Positions 35,890-47,833 are shown, numbered from the stretch's first letter. The stretch is DNA of 64,000 bases from Typhlomys cinereus (GCA_023101885.1 JALPQD010000076.1:2312397-2376396); one strand, 5' to 3'. Translations and numbers: made by a program. Notes: a model not told the origin generated them from the sequence alone.

Positions 35890-36290
35890 TTTTCATTCGA
35901 CCTCACCCAGCTTTCATCGCTATTCTGTGCCCCGGAGGCGCTGGCCACTTGCTTAATTGTTCAATACAGAACGTGGTTTAATGGCCTTTTCATGCTCTCG
36001 GTAACAGCAAATTAATCAAAAGAAGTTCCCGCTCTGCCGGGCATTGGCTTGCTTGTGGAGGTTTCCGTTTCGGGGCCTGTTCATCTGAGATGCTTTCAAG
36101 CATCAAATCGAGAGTCCACAGCCTGGCTGCAGCCGCTTTGAGGCCAGCCGCCACTGTGACCTGCTCACACTGTGGCGGGGGCCTGTTTGTATTAGCACTT
36201 TCTCTGGCTTGGATTCCAGTGTTCGCAAGATGAGTTTTCTCCTTTTTAATGTTTCTTAGTATTGGTGAAAAGCCACCACCACTTAGGCGT
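35890..36290. promoter_or_regulatory. Candidate conserved non-coding element (possible enhancer)
   Basis: A repeat-free block with unusual CpG retention inside AT-rich intron. It carries homeobox-, SOX- and TCF-like words (attgttcaata, caaattaatcaaaag) and TGGCTGCAGCC-type palindromic sequence. A 103-codon minus-strand frame (35990-36301) runs across it but shows no recognisable domain. Conservation is inferred from composition only, since no second genome is available here. Confidence 0.3.
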
Positions 36291-36595
36291 ACTCCTGGCA
36301 TTTCAGTAGCAGTCGGTGGAGGTTAAAAAGAAATGAACATTTTTCTGGACTTTGAAAACTAAAATATGTTTAGTGGCCTGAAGACTGCCAAATCCTAACA
36401 CCAGTTGACAGATCAGTGACCAGAATAGTTTTATCATCATGAGACTAAGAGTCTTAATTTTTTTTCTGTCCTCTGTTAGATATAAGTTGACACTTTTACT
36501 GTGATATGTGCCATTTGTGCTGAGCAATTGCCAGGCACTGTCTATTCTGAAGGGTCAGTTTTTTCCTTGCCCCCGGGAGGACAGACATGCACCTC

Positions 36596-36616
36596 GGGGA
36601 GGTGGGGTGGGGTGGG
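36596..36616 (+). other. G-quadruplex-type motif
   Basis: Runs of 4, 4, 4 and 3 G separated by loops of 4, 1 and 1 nt (ggggaggtggggtggggtgg plus g). It fits the usual G3+ four-tract pattern. Confidence 0.6.
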
Positions 36617-37624
36617 AGGAATATGATTCACCTGTGTAGCAGAAAGTTAAGGATTCACATGCAGTATGGTGAGGAGGAAGAAGCAGAGTGTGGAGACCTC
36701 TGCCCAGAGCAAAGTAATGGATGAATCTTCAATATGCAGAATGCGTTAGCAGAGGGGAGCCCAGGAGCAAGGGAGCTGAAGAAAGAGGTTTGGTCAGAAC
36801 AAAAGCTAGGCTGGGGGCTTGTGGGTGTATAATAAATACACCGTGGTTGTTAATGGTCAGCACGTGTGTGTGGGCAACAACAGGAGGGACAGAGTATGGG
36901 AGTACTTCCTGGAGGAGGCCTCCCCTGAGCCAGGCTTCCCCAGGACTTTCATAACGGGGGTGATGGCAACTTTGAGGTCTCCTGGTAGTTGGAACCGAGG
37001 ATGACAGCCATCTTAGCGAGCTCCTGCTGTAAATGTGGAAAGAAAGTGTAAAGGAGATGTTCTGTCCCTTGTCGAATAGAAGAATTTACCGTACCTGTCA
37101 TGTCATTTCTGAGAGTCAACATCTATGTTTGCTTTAAAAGGAACAGTATGCTTGAAATTCTCTGACCCTGACTGTGTCAACTTATCCACATTCTTGTAAA
37201 GGCCAGAGAGGAGACCTTGGTGACGTCTTAGCTGGAGGTCAGTGGTGGGATACCTGGGTGTGCTCAGCAGTGGCTTATGACCCAGGCATATCAGACCTGG
37301 TCTGGTGTGGACAGCTGTCTGGAACAGTCACAGGCCAGTTACACAGGTACTCCTGGGTTTGCAATGAAGGTGACACACATCTCCATAAACTCATAGTAAA
37401 GTGAGCACATACACAAAAAATGTATTTAATGCACCCAATCCACAGAACACCACAGGTCAACCTAGCCAAAGTTGAACATATTCACAATAGTTTGTTAGCA
37501 GAAGTTGCACAAAACTGTGCAACACAATTATTTTATGGTAAGTTTTTATTATGTCATATAATTTATCAAATATTACAGTAAAAATAAAAAACCTGGAATG
37601 GGATATATGGGAAAAGTAAAAAAT
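36617..37624. other. Unique intronic sequence
   Basis: I see no gene or nameable repeat. The piece near 37215-37330 has weak B1-like character I could not confirm. Confidence 0.35.
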
Positions 37625-37715
37625 TAGGGGCTGAGGATTCATCTCAGTAGTAGATTGCTTGTCTAGTATGAACAAGGTCATGGGCTTTATCTCTAACACT
37701 ACAGAAAAAAAAATC
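37625..37715 (+). mobile_element. ID-like SINE
   Basis: aggggctgaggattcatctc, agtagtagattgcttgtcta, 'tcatgggctttatctctaac', then an A tail. Confidence 0.65.
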
Positions 37716-37796
37716 ATAAGTCCAGGATCTGCATAGTCAGACCTGTGACCAGAGTGTCAACTCTATGAGGCGCTCACAATTATAAGATAGGCTTTG

Positions 37797-38005
37797 GGGC
37801 TGGAGAGGTGGCTCAGGGGTTAAGCCTCTGCCTTGCAGGCAGAAGGGCCTGAGTTCAAATCCTAGACCCCATGTACAGACGCCAGGCGGAAGCGGGGGCG
37901 GCCTGCGTTTCTGGTCCTGGTAGAGTGGAGCCTGTGAATCCCGGAGCAGAGTAAACAAGGAGGAGGTGGAGGCATCCATGGTTGTTCCCAAATTCGTCTG
38001 TGGTT

Positions 38006-38064
<59 letters not shown>

Positions 38065-38093
38065 ATTGAGTAAATAAAAAAAGTTAAAAAAAA
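37797..38093 (+). mobile_element. tRNA-headed SINE, young subfamily, 15-bp TSD
   Basis: Complete element. A-box-like tggctcaggggttaag and B-box-like gagttcaaatcct lie in the head, followed by the GC-rich body (gcggaagcgggggcggcc-type), 'aggaggaggtggaggcatcc', a CA tail of about 26 units (38009-38060) and an A-rich 3' end with AATAAA. Flanks ATAAGATAGGCTTTG (37782-37796) and ATAAGATAGACTTTG (38094-38108) are a target-site duplication with one difference. Confidence 0.95.
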
Positions 38094-38714
38094 ATAAGAT
38101 AGACTTTGCCCTGGAAGATATTACCTGACTATAGACAAATGCAAGTGTCTTAGCACATTAAGCTTGGCCAGGCTAAGTAAATATGGTCAGGTTAGGTGGG
38201 ATAAGGATATTTGTAACATATAGTAGATTCATCAAGACCCTATCAAGAGTGGAGCAGAATCTGCAAAGCACAACTGTATGTGTGAACTTATCAGAACCAA
38301 ACTTAGAGGTCCCAAATATGAAGTTCCTCTCTGGGACAGTCTCTCCTCTTGCAGGACTCTTATTTATCTGCAATTCCCAGAGACAGTTGAACACCATCTC
38401 TGCCAAGATGGATTTCACCCTAAACTGTTATCCAAAATAAGGTGCTTTTTCCAGGTGTCTTTAAAAAATTAACTAGTGCACTTCCCTGCACAGTGGAGCT
38501 CAGGGATTGCCACCGGGTCCCCCTGCAAGAGAAGGAACAGCCTAGGCAAGGTGGCATAGTGACACTGGCACTTTTGTGAGATAAAGATGACCCCAGAAGG
38601 TCACAGTGTGACCCAGATCACTGTGTGAACAAAGTGACAAACCAAGAAGCCCATAGCTTAGCGTGAGCTCTCCTGGGTTCCTACACCCATTCAGGAAGCC
38701 ACTTCCAAGCCTGG

Positions 38715-38850
38715 TCTGTGGCCCGCTGCTGTATCCCAGCACTGTGGAGGTTGAGGCAGAAGGATTGTGTCAAGTGAGAGGCCAGCGTAGGCTGTAAAGC
38801 AAGGTCCAGGTCTGTCTGTGTGAGACCCTGTCTAAAAGAAAAAGAAAGCA
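38715..38850 (+). mobile_element. B1 SINE
   Basis: 'tatcccagcactgtggaggt', tgaggcagaaggattgtg, 'gagaccctgtctaaaagaaa'. A clear B1 order with divergence. Confidence 0.75.
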
Positions 38851-39629
38851 AACTGTTGCTTCTACCTGATCCTCCAGGCAAGATCAGGGTTGGCCAGACA
38901 CTCTGGACCGTGTGGTTGCTGGCTTCCCTCCTTGTCGTGCATACAGCCCTTTGTGCAGAGCGGAGTGTAGGTAACTTGGGACAAGCTCTGCCCAGTGTGG
39001 TAGGTCAAACCAGAACACCTCTACAGCACTAGTCTGTGCCAGGGATTGAACTGTGCTGGGCAGACTTCACATGATGCCCTCCGTGGAAGGAGGGGACCCT
39101 TAGCGATACTTTGTCACTGGGACTGGCAGCCATGTGTGAGTCATGCTTATGCGCCTGTTCGTGTCAAGGGTCTCCTCATCTGTGTGCCCAGGATACACAA
39201 AAGCCAAAGCCACCTGCAACAAAGCTCAGCGAAAGTTGAGTCCCCAGAGCGAGGAAAAAGTCCATTTCCTCCCCTACCACAGCATCTGGAAGAAATAGAC
39301 ATGGGCCGTTTCCTAATTACCGTTAAAGTGCATTAGGCCAACATTCCTGTGTATTTTTCTCTCCTCCATTCACTCAAGGACTTAAAAAAAATTACTCCCG
39401 GCGCACAGCTTCACATCTGTGTGACTTGTCCAGCAGTGTGGAGGCCTGTGAATTCTGCCTGCCTCGGCAAGGCGGGCATTCACTTTGTCCATTTTGATTA
39501 GCCTCAAGCCTAGTAGGAGTAATAAGTAGTTTTTGTAAGGGTTTTAGGCGATCAACCGGTCATCTGTTGGGGTGGACGGTTCTGCTATTCATTCGTTAAT
39601 TGTCTAGTGCCATTTTTGTGCAGTTGGGT
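38851..39629. other. Unique sequence, possible conserved block at 39390-39570
   Basis: 39390-39570 retains CpGs (ccggcgcacagc, ggcgatcaaccggtc) and lacks repeats. This makes it a weak regulatory candidate. No exon recognised. Confidence 0.3.
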
Positions 39630-39957
39630 TTGTATATATACGTATACATGGATGTGCATATTCATGTGGGGATGCACACATATGCCGGTGTGCATGCACA
39701 AGTGTCAGGTGGGGACAAAGAACAGCCATAGGTGTCCTTCCTCAGGCACTGTCCACCATTTTGTTGAGTCTGGAACTCCTTGGTCAGGTCTTGCTGCCCC
39801 TGGGACTCCCCTGTCTCTGTCATTCCAGCACTGGAAATTCAGCTATGTACTACCACACCCAGATTTTTCTTTTTTAGCATGGGTTCTGGGGATCAAAGTC
39901 AGGTTTTTATACTTGCAAGACAAACACTTAACTGAGTTATCTCCTCAGCAAAAGTTG
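39630..39957 (-). mobile_element. B4 SINE
   Basis: A B4 complement: degenerate TG/CA tail, 'ggtgtccttcctcaggcact', 'gtctgtcattccagcac'-like segment, 'gggttctggggatcaaagtc' and cacttaactgagttatctcc. Confidence 0.8.
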
Positions 39958-40019
39958 GTTTGAAAAACTATTTCATGTAACATTTTAGAAAAATAATACA
40001 GAGTTTCACTTGTACTAAT

Positions 40020-40590
40020 TGCACCCCGCCTGCCTTCTTTGCTATTTAGATTTATATATTCATTGAGTTTTTTTTTAATTGCGGTGCCTTTGTTGGAGAT
40101 GAGAGTAAGAGGAAAATCTGTTTCAGTGTTTGATGGGAAAATACATCCCTCTGCCGTGGTAGATACCACAGAGACGGTGTCTCTGATGGGTGCGTGTTTT
40201 CCTTGTGTTTGTAATTTATTTTAATGAGCAGCTGACATTGTTTTAGGGCACACGGACAGATTGAGCTAATTATCCACTCTAGTCAAGCGAAGCTATGATG
40301 TTAGATGGCAGTTCAACTGATGTCCTGTTAGCTGAGCTTCATGGAGTTACGGACCAAAAACTACCCAAAAAGGAAGTGGGTTGGCAATCACTAGTAACTC
40401 ATGCTCCAAACTAAACCTGTGTGTGTTTCCATGATCCTGCACCTCAATGTCACTCCCCACAGCGTGAGTCACAGAGGCACAGTGACTGGTGAGGGAGACG
40501 CATTGGTGGAGGGTGGGGGGAAGAAAGGGTCTGGGTGACCCTATATGAACTCACGGTCTTGGCTATGTGTGTTCACGTTCAGTGTGTGAA
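40020..40590. other. Unique sequence, possible conserved block at 40180-40340
   Basis: 40180-40340 is repeat-free with homeobox-like words (gagctaattatcc, tttattttaatgagc). No coding signal is seen. Confidence 0.3.
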
Positions 40591-41009
40591 GGTATTGGGG
40601 GGAAGCTTAGTGGGAAGGTGCTTGCCTAGCACACAAAGGATAACTAGTTCATAGTCAGAGTGTGAGAAGATTACAGGGTTATACCTTATCTGAAGCATGT
40701 GGAATCAGAAGTGTTTCAGGTTTCAGAATTATTCAGATTTGGGGAAGTTTATGATGTGGTATCTTGAATGTGGGGCCTGACCTGAAATATGAAATTCATT
40801 TGTTTCATATAACACATACAAGTAGACGGGAGATGATTTCAACACAGTATTTTTAGCAATTGTATGCACAAATTGTATGTGGGAATTTTTGCTTGTGGCA
40901 TCATGCTGGTGTTCCAGAAGTTTCAGGTGGTAGATTGCAGATTTTTAAATTAAGGATGATCACATATGACTATATATAATACATGATATATAAAATAAAA
41001 TTATACATG

Positions 41010-41275
41010 GAACGGCTGGGGAGATGGTTCAGAGTTAAAGCCTTTGTCTCACAAGCAGAAATGGCAGTGGCCTATAATTCAACCCTGGAAAGCAGAGGCC
41101 GGGAAAACCCACAGCAAAGTAACAAGGAGATAAAACAAGTCAAGATGATTCCAGATGTCACCCTTGAGCTCCCCACAAGCACACACATACTAAAGTGCCC
41201 TCTCACACACACGCACACATATGTGTGCACGCGCGCGTGTGCACACACACACACACACACACCAAAAATAAATTA
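41010..41275 (+). mobile_element. tRNA-headed SINE, older subfamily
   Basis: Decayed head (cggctggggagatggttcag), an internal deletion in the head region, older-type body 'caagatgattccagatgtca', and a CA/CG tail (41197-41262). An imperfect palindrome (acatatgtgtgcacgcgcgc) occurs in the tail. Confidence 0.75.
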
Positions 41276-41279
41276 TACA

Positions 41280-42789
41280 TGAAAGTAATCTGATACAGGG
41301 CTTGAAAGGAAAAGAAAGACATTCAAAACAGACACATGTCAGCCAAAATTGGTGTACAGGTTTTCCTCCATGTCGCCCTGAAGACCCTGAGAGGCCCTGA
41401 AGCAGAAGGTAGGGAAGGGCAGTCTTTGTCGAGCCGCCACAGTCTGGCTACATCCTCAACAGAGGTGGTGGATAGCTCTGGGCACTCACAAGCATCAGAG
41501 GTGCCTAATTCAGGAGTCAGATAGAAATCTAGTCAGCAACTCAGGTTACCAAATTTGCATGCTTGGCTGTCTCACAGGTCCTAGTTGTTGGGTCTTTGTG
41601 GCTGCCTGGTGAGGCAGATGGCTGTGCTGATGTCCCCATACTGGAAGAACTGGAAGAAAAGGCAGCCACCCATGTTGGGTTTTTATGTTCTTGAGAGTAG
41701 AATCTCTCCTGCCCACTACTCTGTGTCCATACTCAAGCTGTAGTCCAATTGCTCCGCAGAACTTGGTAAAGTCTGCCAGGTATATTGCCACAGGAGCCAA
41801 GAGCGTAATAGCATGGTAAAGTAGGTAGACCCGAAGGAGATGGTTGTGTCCAGGGCTAACTTAGGTGTGTGACCTTGGGTGTACCAAGTCATACTTTGTG
41901 AGTTGAGTAAAAGAAGGGAAAAGAACTGTACTTCTGAGAAAATAACAGCAGTGATTTTGCAGAGTCGTGGTGAGGATCGATTAGCCAGTATGCATAAAGC
42001 ACTCTGCCTACTATTGGAGAATAAGCAGGATGCACTAAGCCAGTACTTGCCATTGCCCCAGCAGCAGCAGCATTTTATAATCCCGTAATGTTACATTTCA
42101 AATGTTTGAGTCTTAGGAACATTGGGATCCCCTTTGTTGTTCTCCACAGAGAAGTAAAGAGAACCCAGGGAGAAGCTCTATCCAGAAAAGGAGAGCCCAG
42201 GCCCTCCTCCACGGCAGGTCAGGAGATTCCTGCTTCCTCAGCCCCTTTCCCTTTGTCTCCTGATCATCCATCATACAGTGCCATCCCTTGAGTTGCATCA
42301 TCTCCTCCTCACCTCTGACAAGTAACATGCCAGAGGCCTCTAGGGCAGAGTATAGAAAGCACGAGGAGGTGGTGTGTATAATTTCCTGCACAGTCTGTGG
42401 GACCAAGGAGGCCTTCCCTACATGTGAGCTGCCATCATCGCAGACCTCAGCCTGTAAAATCTGTTCTGTACTTTGTCTGACATTGGAAGATGGTTGTCAT
42501 GGTTTGAAAAGAAGTTGGAGTTCAAGTGATATCTTACAGCAGCAGAGAGAGTAACCAGTAAAATGGCCTTAGAATAGAAAGAAAAACATTACCTGCTTCT
42601 TCAAATGACGGGAATGCATGCTGTGCTTCGCCTTGTGTCACTGAAACCAAAATGAAAACCAGTATGTGCTTTGGGAACTAGCTACTAAAGTTCCACACGG
42701 TGAGAAATCAGTGTGTTGCTTAGGGAAAAGTACAATGCCAAAGCTGTAACTGTTTTAGGTTCTATCTATATACCAGTTCCAACAAAATA
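41280..42789. other. Unique sequence with a repeat scrap at 42490-42565
   Basis: 42490-42565 resembles the 3' end of the unresolved rodent repeat at 27.4 kb (cagagagagtaaccagtaaa versus gagaaaagtgactaatacag). Otherwise nothing is recognised. Confidence 0.35.
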
Positions 42790-42995
42790 GATTGTATATG
42801 AGTACACGTGTGTGCATGTGTGGGTGTATACATGTTTACATGCATGCTTATATATGTGAGCATGTGTGTACGCTATGTGCGTGTGTGCATAGGTGTGTGA
42901 GCATTGTTCATGTGTGTAAGTGTGGACACATGTATGAGTATGCATATACTTGCTTACATGTGTGTGCATGCATGTGTGTGTGTTTGTACCTGTGT
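42790..42995 (+). repeat. Degenerate TG-rich tract
   Basis: About 200 bp of interrupted TG/CATG units. Open frames here are repeat artefacts. Confidence 0.8.
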
Positions 42996-44337
42996 GCAAC
43001 AAGGAGAGGGTGCTCTAGTAGCTTTCCTTGGGCTGCATCATTTCATCATCCCCATCACATTTCCCTGGCTGAGGGTCAGCTTACTGGACGAGTCCTGTGG
43101 CAATTGAGCGTTGGGCATGATTGGCAGATATGGGCATGGCATTGTATGGGCAAGAACCCTGTCCTACTAAAGCTGGGAGCTTCTGCTGTTTGTGTTCTTG
43201 AGCATCCCTCAACCCCAACACCCTCGCTTCTCACATTTCTTGGTTGGAACTTTTATGTAAACTTTTGATCTAGAACCAGCCCTACTCCAGTGTGTGTGTG
43301 GAGGGGTCTGACTAGTGCTGGCCTTAGTCTCCCCTCCCCGCTCTGAGACCGGCCTTTGCTCTAAACAATGTGATCTGTCTTCTTTTGCTGAAGCTGTGAG
43401 TCATGTGGATATGGCAGGTGTTGGTAGCTTTTGCCTTGTTCACCAAACCATGTCAATAACCGAATTGTTTTTTGACTAGTAGCCACTAATTTAAAAAGGG
43501 AGAACTTCGGAAACAAGGCAATTGTCTTATTAGTTCACTGTGAACATCACGGCTTCTAGTAAACTCAAGAGTTGAGAACTGGATTCTCCAGACAGGAACT
43601 GTCAACTCAAAGCCTTCATCTTTTGCTTTCTCTGGTCAGAACTCATCAATGTGATGAGTCTATCCTTGAACACAACATGGAAACAACTACAATTAAGAGA
43701 GAGGAGGAAAAAAAATGAGCTATGTTGGAAATTCCCAAAACCATTACCAAAAAACATGAATAACTCCACAAACATTTGTTACCTATTATGCTTGTGCTAA
43801 GGGATAAGGCAGATCACTAACACCAAGCCGCTCGCTCATGGTCTTGCGGAGACAGAACAGCACAGCCCAGATCTGACGCTGGCCAAGTGCATGCCCTTAT
43901 GATGGCGTTCATCAGACCAAGTTGCCCACTAAATTATGAGAAATTTACTCTGACTGCTATTGTAATTGGCATAATAGTTGCTTTCTTCGAGGGTATATAT
44001 TCTCTAAGGGTTGTGTCCAGGGACCCTATGGTCGATCTTGGCGCTGCCACCCTGTCACTCTGATGCTTGCCTGTCTGTCTTTCTCTGTCATTCCTTTGGA
44101 CTTTAGTAGATACAAAATCCTTAGGAGTCATTTTCATGTTGTGTATTGGAATGGTAGCCTGCCAACCAGATTGACATTTTCACTGAAGAAGAGGAGCATT
44201 ATCACTTCCTGACGTCGGGATGGAGAATTAGCAGCTGGTTAGACATGCACTGCGGGTGTCAGAAGGTGTATAGGATACTTGGAAGAAAGAACTTTGTGAA
44301 CTTCCATTCCCACACAACAAATTCCACTCTAATTCAG
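42996..44337. other. Unique sequence, possible conserved block at 43790-44140
   Basis: 43790-44140 retains CpGs and AT-rich homeobox-like words. A CRE-like TGACGTC occurs at 44210-44216. No coding evidence. Confidence 0.3.
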
Positions 44338-44370
44338 AGAGAGAGAATGAGAGAGAGAGAGAGAGAGAAG
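44338..44370 (+). repeat. (GA)n tract
   Basis: Short imperfect GAGA run. Confidence 0.9.
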
Positions 44371-44699
44371 ACAGGAATGAACCAGGAGAGAACACAGGCC
44401 GCCTGCCTGGGACCCACATGTGGTTTGCTACTGCTGTCACTGCAGCTCTGAGAGCTCTTGGTTGGCTTGGATTTGATGGGGCAACAGAATCAGACAAGCT
44501 ACCCCACTCTTTTCCAGAGCTCAGGCAGTTGCAGCCTGGCGTTATGCTGGATGGTGTGTCAGACGACCTTTGGTTCCTGGCACAGGTGATGGTAGAAGGG
44601 CAAGTCTAATTACAGTCCCTCTAAGGCACGTCAGGGATCGTGGCTAATTTTCGGCAGTGCATGAGCTCATTGTGCCTGGTCCTGTAGGGGCCATAAGTC

Positions 44700-45180
44700 T
44701 GCTCTGAACGTCAAAACTCAAATGCTTCTCAGCTTTCCTCTCGGCTCTGTTTCCTATTCCCACCTTCCCCACAGCAGAGGTCAGGCTCACTGTTGTGAAA
44801 TTTGCAGTGTGAACAATACGTGTATGTTAACTTCAAGGACGGCAGGCATTCCTGAGAGGGTCTTGGGGGCCTTAATAAAGCACTTCAAGGAAGCAAAGTA
44901 TCGAGTTAATGCTTTTTGTGCTAAAAACATTAAGGCATTTAAATGTGTTATTCTAATCCCTGTTTCAGCCTGGGAACAGGAGGATCTGATACCTTTTATT
45001 TAAATCCCAGTCTTCCTAGGCCACTCCATTCTTTTCAGCCTCGTAGAGGAAGAAGCAGCCTGCAGTCAGTTACTTTCAGCTAATATAAAACCATGTGTAA
45101 TTCACAATATGCGGTCCATTCAGTGTTCACATAAAGTGTGGTTGCCTAGATCACAGGCTGTTCCGCATAATTTAATGGGC
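44700..45180. promoter_or_regulatory. Candidate conserved non-coding block
   Basis: Repeat-free. It contains dense AT-rich motif clusters (aatgctttttgtgctaaaaa, ggcatttaaatgtgttattc, gcataatttaatgggctt) and SOX-like gaacaatacg. Assigned on composition only. Confidence 0.25.
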
Positions 45181-45614
45181 TTGCTAGGTACTTAGACACT
45201 AGACTTCCATCTGAACATCACTGTATGTGTTCTGTGTCCTGGAGAGGTGATAAAATTGTCACAGACGCAAGTACAAATGCATCAATTGTGAACCCTCGAG
45301 CAGAGTATCTGGGTCTCATAGTGAATCCTTTCTCCGTTGCAGGGTAAGCCGATCTGAAGCAGCTGGGGGCTCTCCCTTTTTCTGAGCCTCTGTGTGGGTC
45401 TGAGCTGCTGAGGCAGCATTTGCAGCCCTAGGCAGGATCGAGTTATAAAGGTTTGCTCGCTCAATAAAGAATATCAAGTTGCCAAGACTACTCACAGAAG
45501 TGTGATGGTTGATCTGTAACTCCTAGAAGAGAAGAATAACCAATGATACAGTAGCTAAGATCAGTCAGATGATAAATAGGTAGGTAGGCAGATGGTTGAT
45601 ATACAGACAGATTA

Positions 45615-45615
45615 T

Positions 45616-45672
<57 letters not shown>
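45615..45672 (+). repeat. (TAGA)n tetranucleotide microsatellite
   Basis: About 14 perfect units, preceded by imperfect TAGG/CAGA units from 45578. Confidence 0.98.
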
Positions 45673-45821
45673 CATCTCTAAATCAGTTCTTAGGACTTTT
45701 CCCCCTTTATAACTCTAGTTTTTTGGAGGAAACTTTCACATTGTCAAGTCAGGGTATGGATGCTAGAAGGATAGCTTCCAATTACTAGAATGGCTCTTTT
45801 TCAAAATTCTTCATGTTTGAA

Positions 45822-45897
45822 GGGTTGAGGGATATGTAGTTCAGTGGTAAAGTGACTGCCCCTTAATTAGTTACCCAATACCACAAAAGAAAAATAG
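45822..45897 (+). mobile_element. ID-like SINE
   Basis: gagggatatgtagttcagtg, gtaaagtgactgcccctt, acccaataccacaaaag. Decayed. Confidence 0.5.
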
Positions 45898-46227
45898 ATA
45901 AAATTCATAGTTTCTGAGCTTTGGGTAAGTTATTAAAAGTAAGAAGTAGAGTATACTTTAATTGTTTGTAACAGAACCAAGTCTTGTGGTGAACGAGGTG
46001 TGTGTGTCTGTGTGTGTGCACGCATGCATGCAGGCGTGTGTGTGAGGCACTAATATAATCAAACTTTATGCAATTAAATATTATGTGTTGAAAATGAGTT
46101 AAATCTACCCTTTAAATAATAATACTGTTTAAGTAGCTTATTTATATGGAGAATGTTTTTTGGAGTTCTCTTTCTCTCTTTTTTTGTAAAGTACAAAGGA
46201 GACTTCAAACCCTCATTTTAAAAGTTG

Positions 46228-46630
46228 ACTTGTGCTGGGCATGTTGGCACCCACCTGTCAGCCCTTGGGAAAGGAAGCAAAAGAATTAATAGTTTGAGCC
46301 CTGGACTGGAGAGATGGCTTAAGGATTAAGCCTCTGCCTCTCAAGCAGAAAGACCTGAGTTTGGATCTTAGATCCCTTGTAAAAATGCCAGGCAGAAATG
46401 GCAGCAGCCTGAACTTCCAGCCCTAAAAGGCAGAGCCTGGGAAATCCTAGAGCAAAGCCAAAAGGAGGTAGAAGCAATGCAGGATAACTATGAAAGTCAT
46501 CCTTGGGTATCTACAGACACACACAGGCACACACAACACACATACACATACACAGAGAGAGAGAGAGAGAGAGTTTGAGGCCAGTCTAGATATATGAGAG
46601 GAGACCCTGTCTTAGGAGAAAGAAAGTAAG
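46228..46630 (+). mobile_element. B1 SINE split by a younger SINE
   Basis: The left half (tgctgggcatgttggcaccc to aatagtttgag, 46228-46298) and right half (gccagtctagatatatga to 'gaccctgtcttaggagaaag', 46580-46630) together make one B1. The inserted SINE lies between them. Confidence 0.75.
46299..46571 (+). mobile_element. tRNA-headed SINE, older subfamily, inserted in B1
   Basis: Head ctggactggagagatggctt, aaggattaagcctctgcc, B-box-like gagtttggatctt, older-type body and CA plus GA tail (46554-46571). It is flanked by AGTTTGAG at 46291-46298 and 46572-46579, the duplicated B1 target. Confidence 0.9.
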
Positions 46631-47044
46631 GTTATATCTAAAGTATCTGTCCTAGAATATGGAAACATTTTACCATAGTATTTTGGAAAAACTGATACTT
46701 ATACCCTATTTCAAATAAACTTTGGTGCTTATAGAATGTCACAAGAATTTCTGACATATGAATTTAATATGTATGTGTTAAATTCCTAAAATTACCATCT
46801 AAAAAAGTGCAGCTGCCTACTTCTCCCTTCTCCTTTACACGAACTCATGGTCTTTTTTTTGTTTGTTTGAGTTGACATTTTCACATAGCTTCTTTCCTAA
46901 CAAGCCTCCTACTTCCATGTTTTCCTTTTGTGTGAGTCTAGTTTCTTCCCTGGGCATGGATAGTTATTAATGCAGCAAAGACAACTAGTCAGTAGCTGTG
47001 CCACTCAAGAAAAAAAAAACAGTTCCCAACAACTGTTAATTTCC
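46631..47044. other. Unique AT-rich sequence
   Basis: No repeat or gene recognised. Confidence 0.4.
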
Positions 47045-47375
47045 AATAGTCCCCCCCAGGGAGGAGCTGGGTTCTTCCCCTATTTGTGATGAAATGTCAG
47101 TGGCCCAATTTTATGTAGGTCTTGTGCAGACAACCACAGCTGCAGTATGTTCTGGAATACAAAGACTATGTCATGTCCACAAGCTGTCTTGTTGCTGCAT
47201 GTCTCCTTATCCTCTGACTCTTATATTCTACCCACCCCCCTTTCTGCTATGTTCCCTGAGCTTTGCAGAGAGGAAGTACAGCTGTTCTGTTTAGGGCCGA
47301 GCACTCCACAAGCACTTAATCTCAGTACTGTGACCAGTTATGAGTTATTGCATAAACTACTCCCTTCTATAATCA
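47045..47375 (-). mobile_element. Rodent LINE-1 3'-UTR-type segment
   Basis: 'tgctatgttccctgagcttt', gggccgagcactccacaagc, 'cagtactgtgaccagttatg' and cataaactactcccttc match the order of L1 3' sequence at 28.4-28.6 kb. Confidence 0.65.
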
Positions 47376-47477
47376 TAGGTATCACTGATGGATACTGGGT
47401 ACATCTCAAATGGGGATCAGGTATTAGGACCATGAGTGTGAATAAACTCCCTACCTCAAATTGGGATTTGTTTTTAA

Positions 47478-47478
<1 letters not shown>

Positions 47479-47511
<33 letters not shown>

Positions 47512-47526
47512 TCCCTCTCTCTCTGT
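47479..47526 (+). repeat. (TC)n microsatellite
   Basis: Imperfect CT run with single G interruptions. Confidence 0.95.
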
Positions 47527-47529
47527 GGG

Positions 47530-47833
47530 AAGGGGAACATATCTGTCATAGCACATGTATGGAAGTCAGAAGAATAGCTTGATTGTCAGTTCTCACCATC
47601 CACCTTGTTTGAGAAAGTATCTTTTGCCGTTTTGCTACTCTGTGAGCCAGGCAAGCTGACGCATGAGCTTCCAGGGATCTCCTGTCTCCGTCTCACATAT
47701 CACTGTAGGGACTCTGAAATTACAGACACAAACTCCTGTACTGGACTTTGTGTGGATTCTGGGGATTTAAATTCTCTAGTCTTTATGCTTGCACCACACA
47801 TGCTTTTCCCTACAGAGTTGGTCCCCTAGCCCA
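47530..47833 (-). mobile_element. B4 SINE
   Basis: B4 complement: 'acatgtatggaagtcagaag', 'ccaccttgtttgagaaagta', gaaattacagacacaaac, 'ggattctggggatttaaatt' and a decayed ID end. Confidence 0.7.

Noticed and set aside
42792..43268. 158-codon frame rich in Met, Cys and Val
   Set aside because: It arises from the degenerate TG tract and has no independent support.
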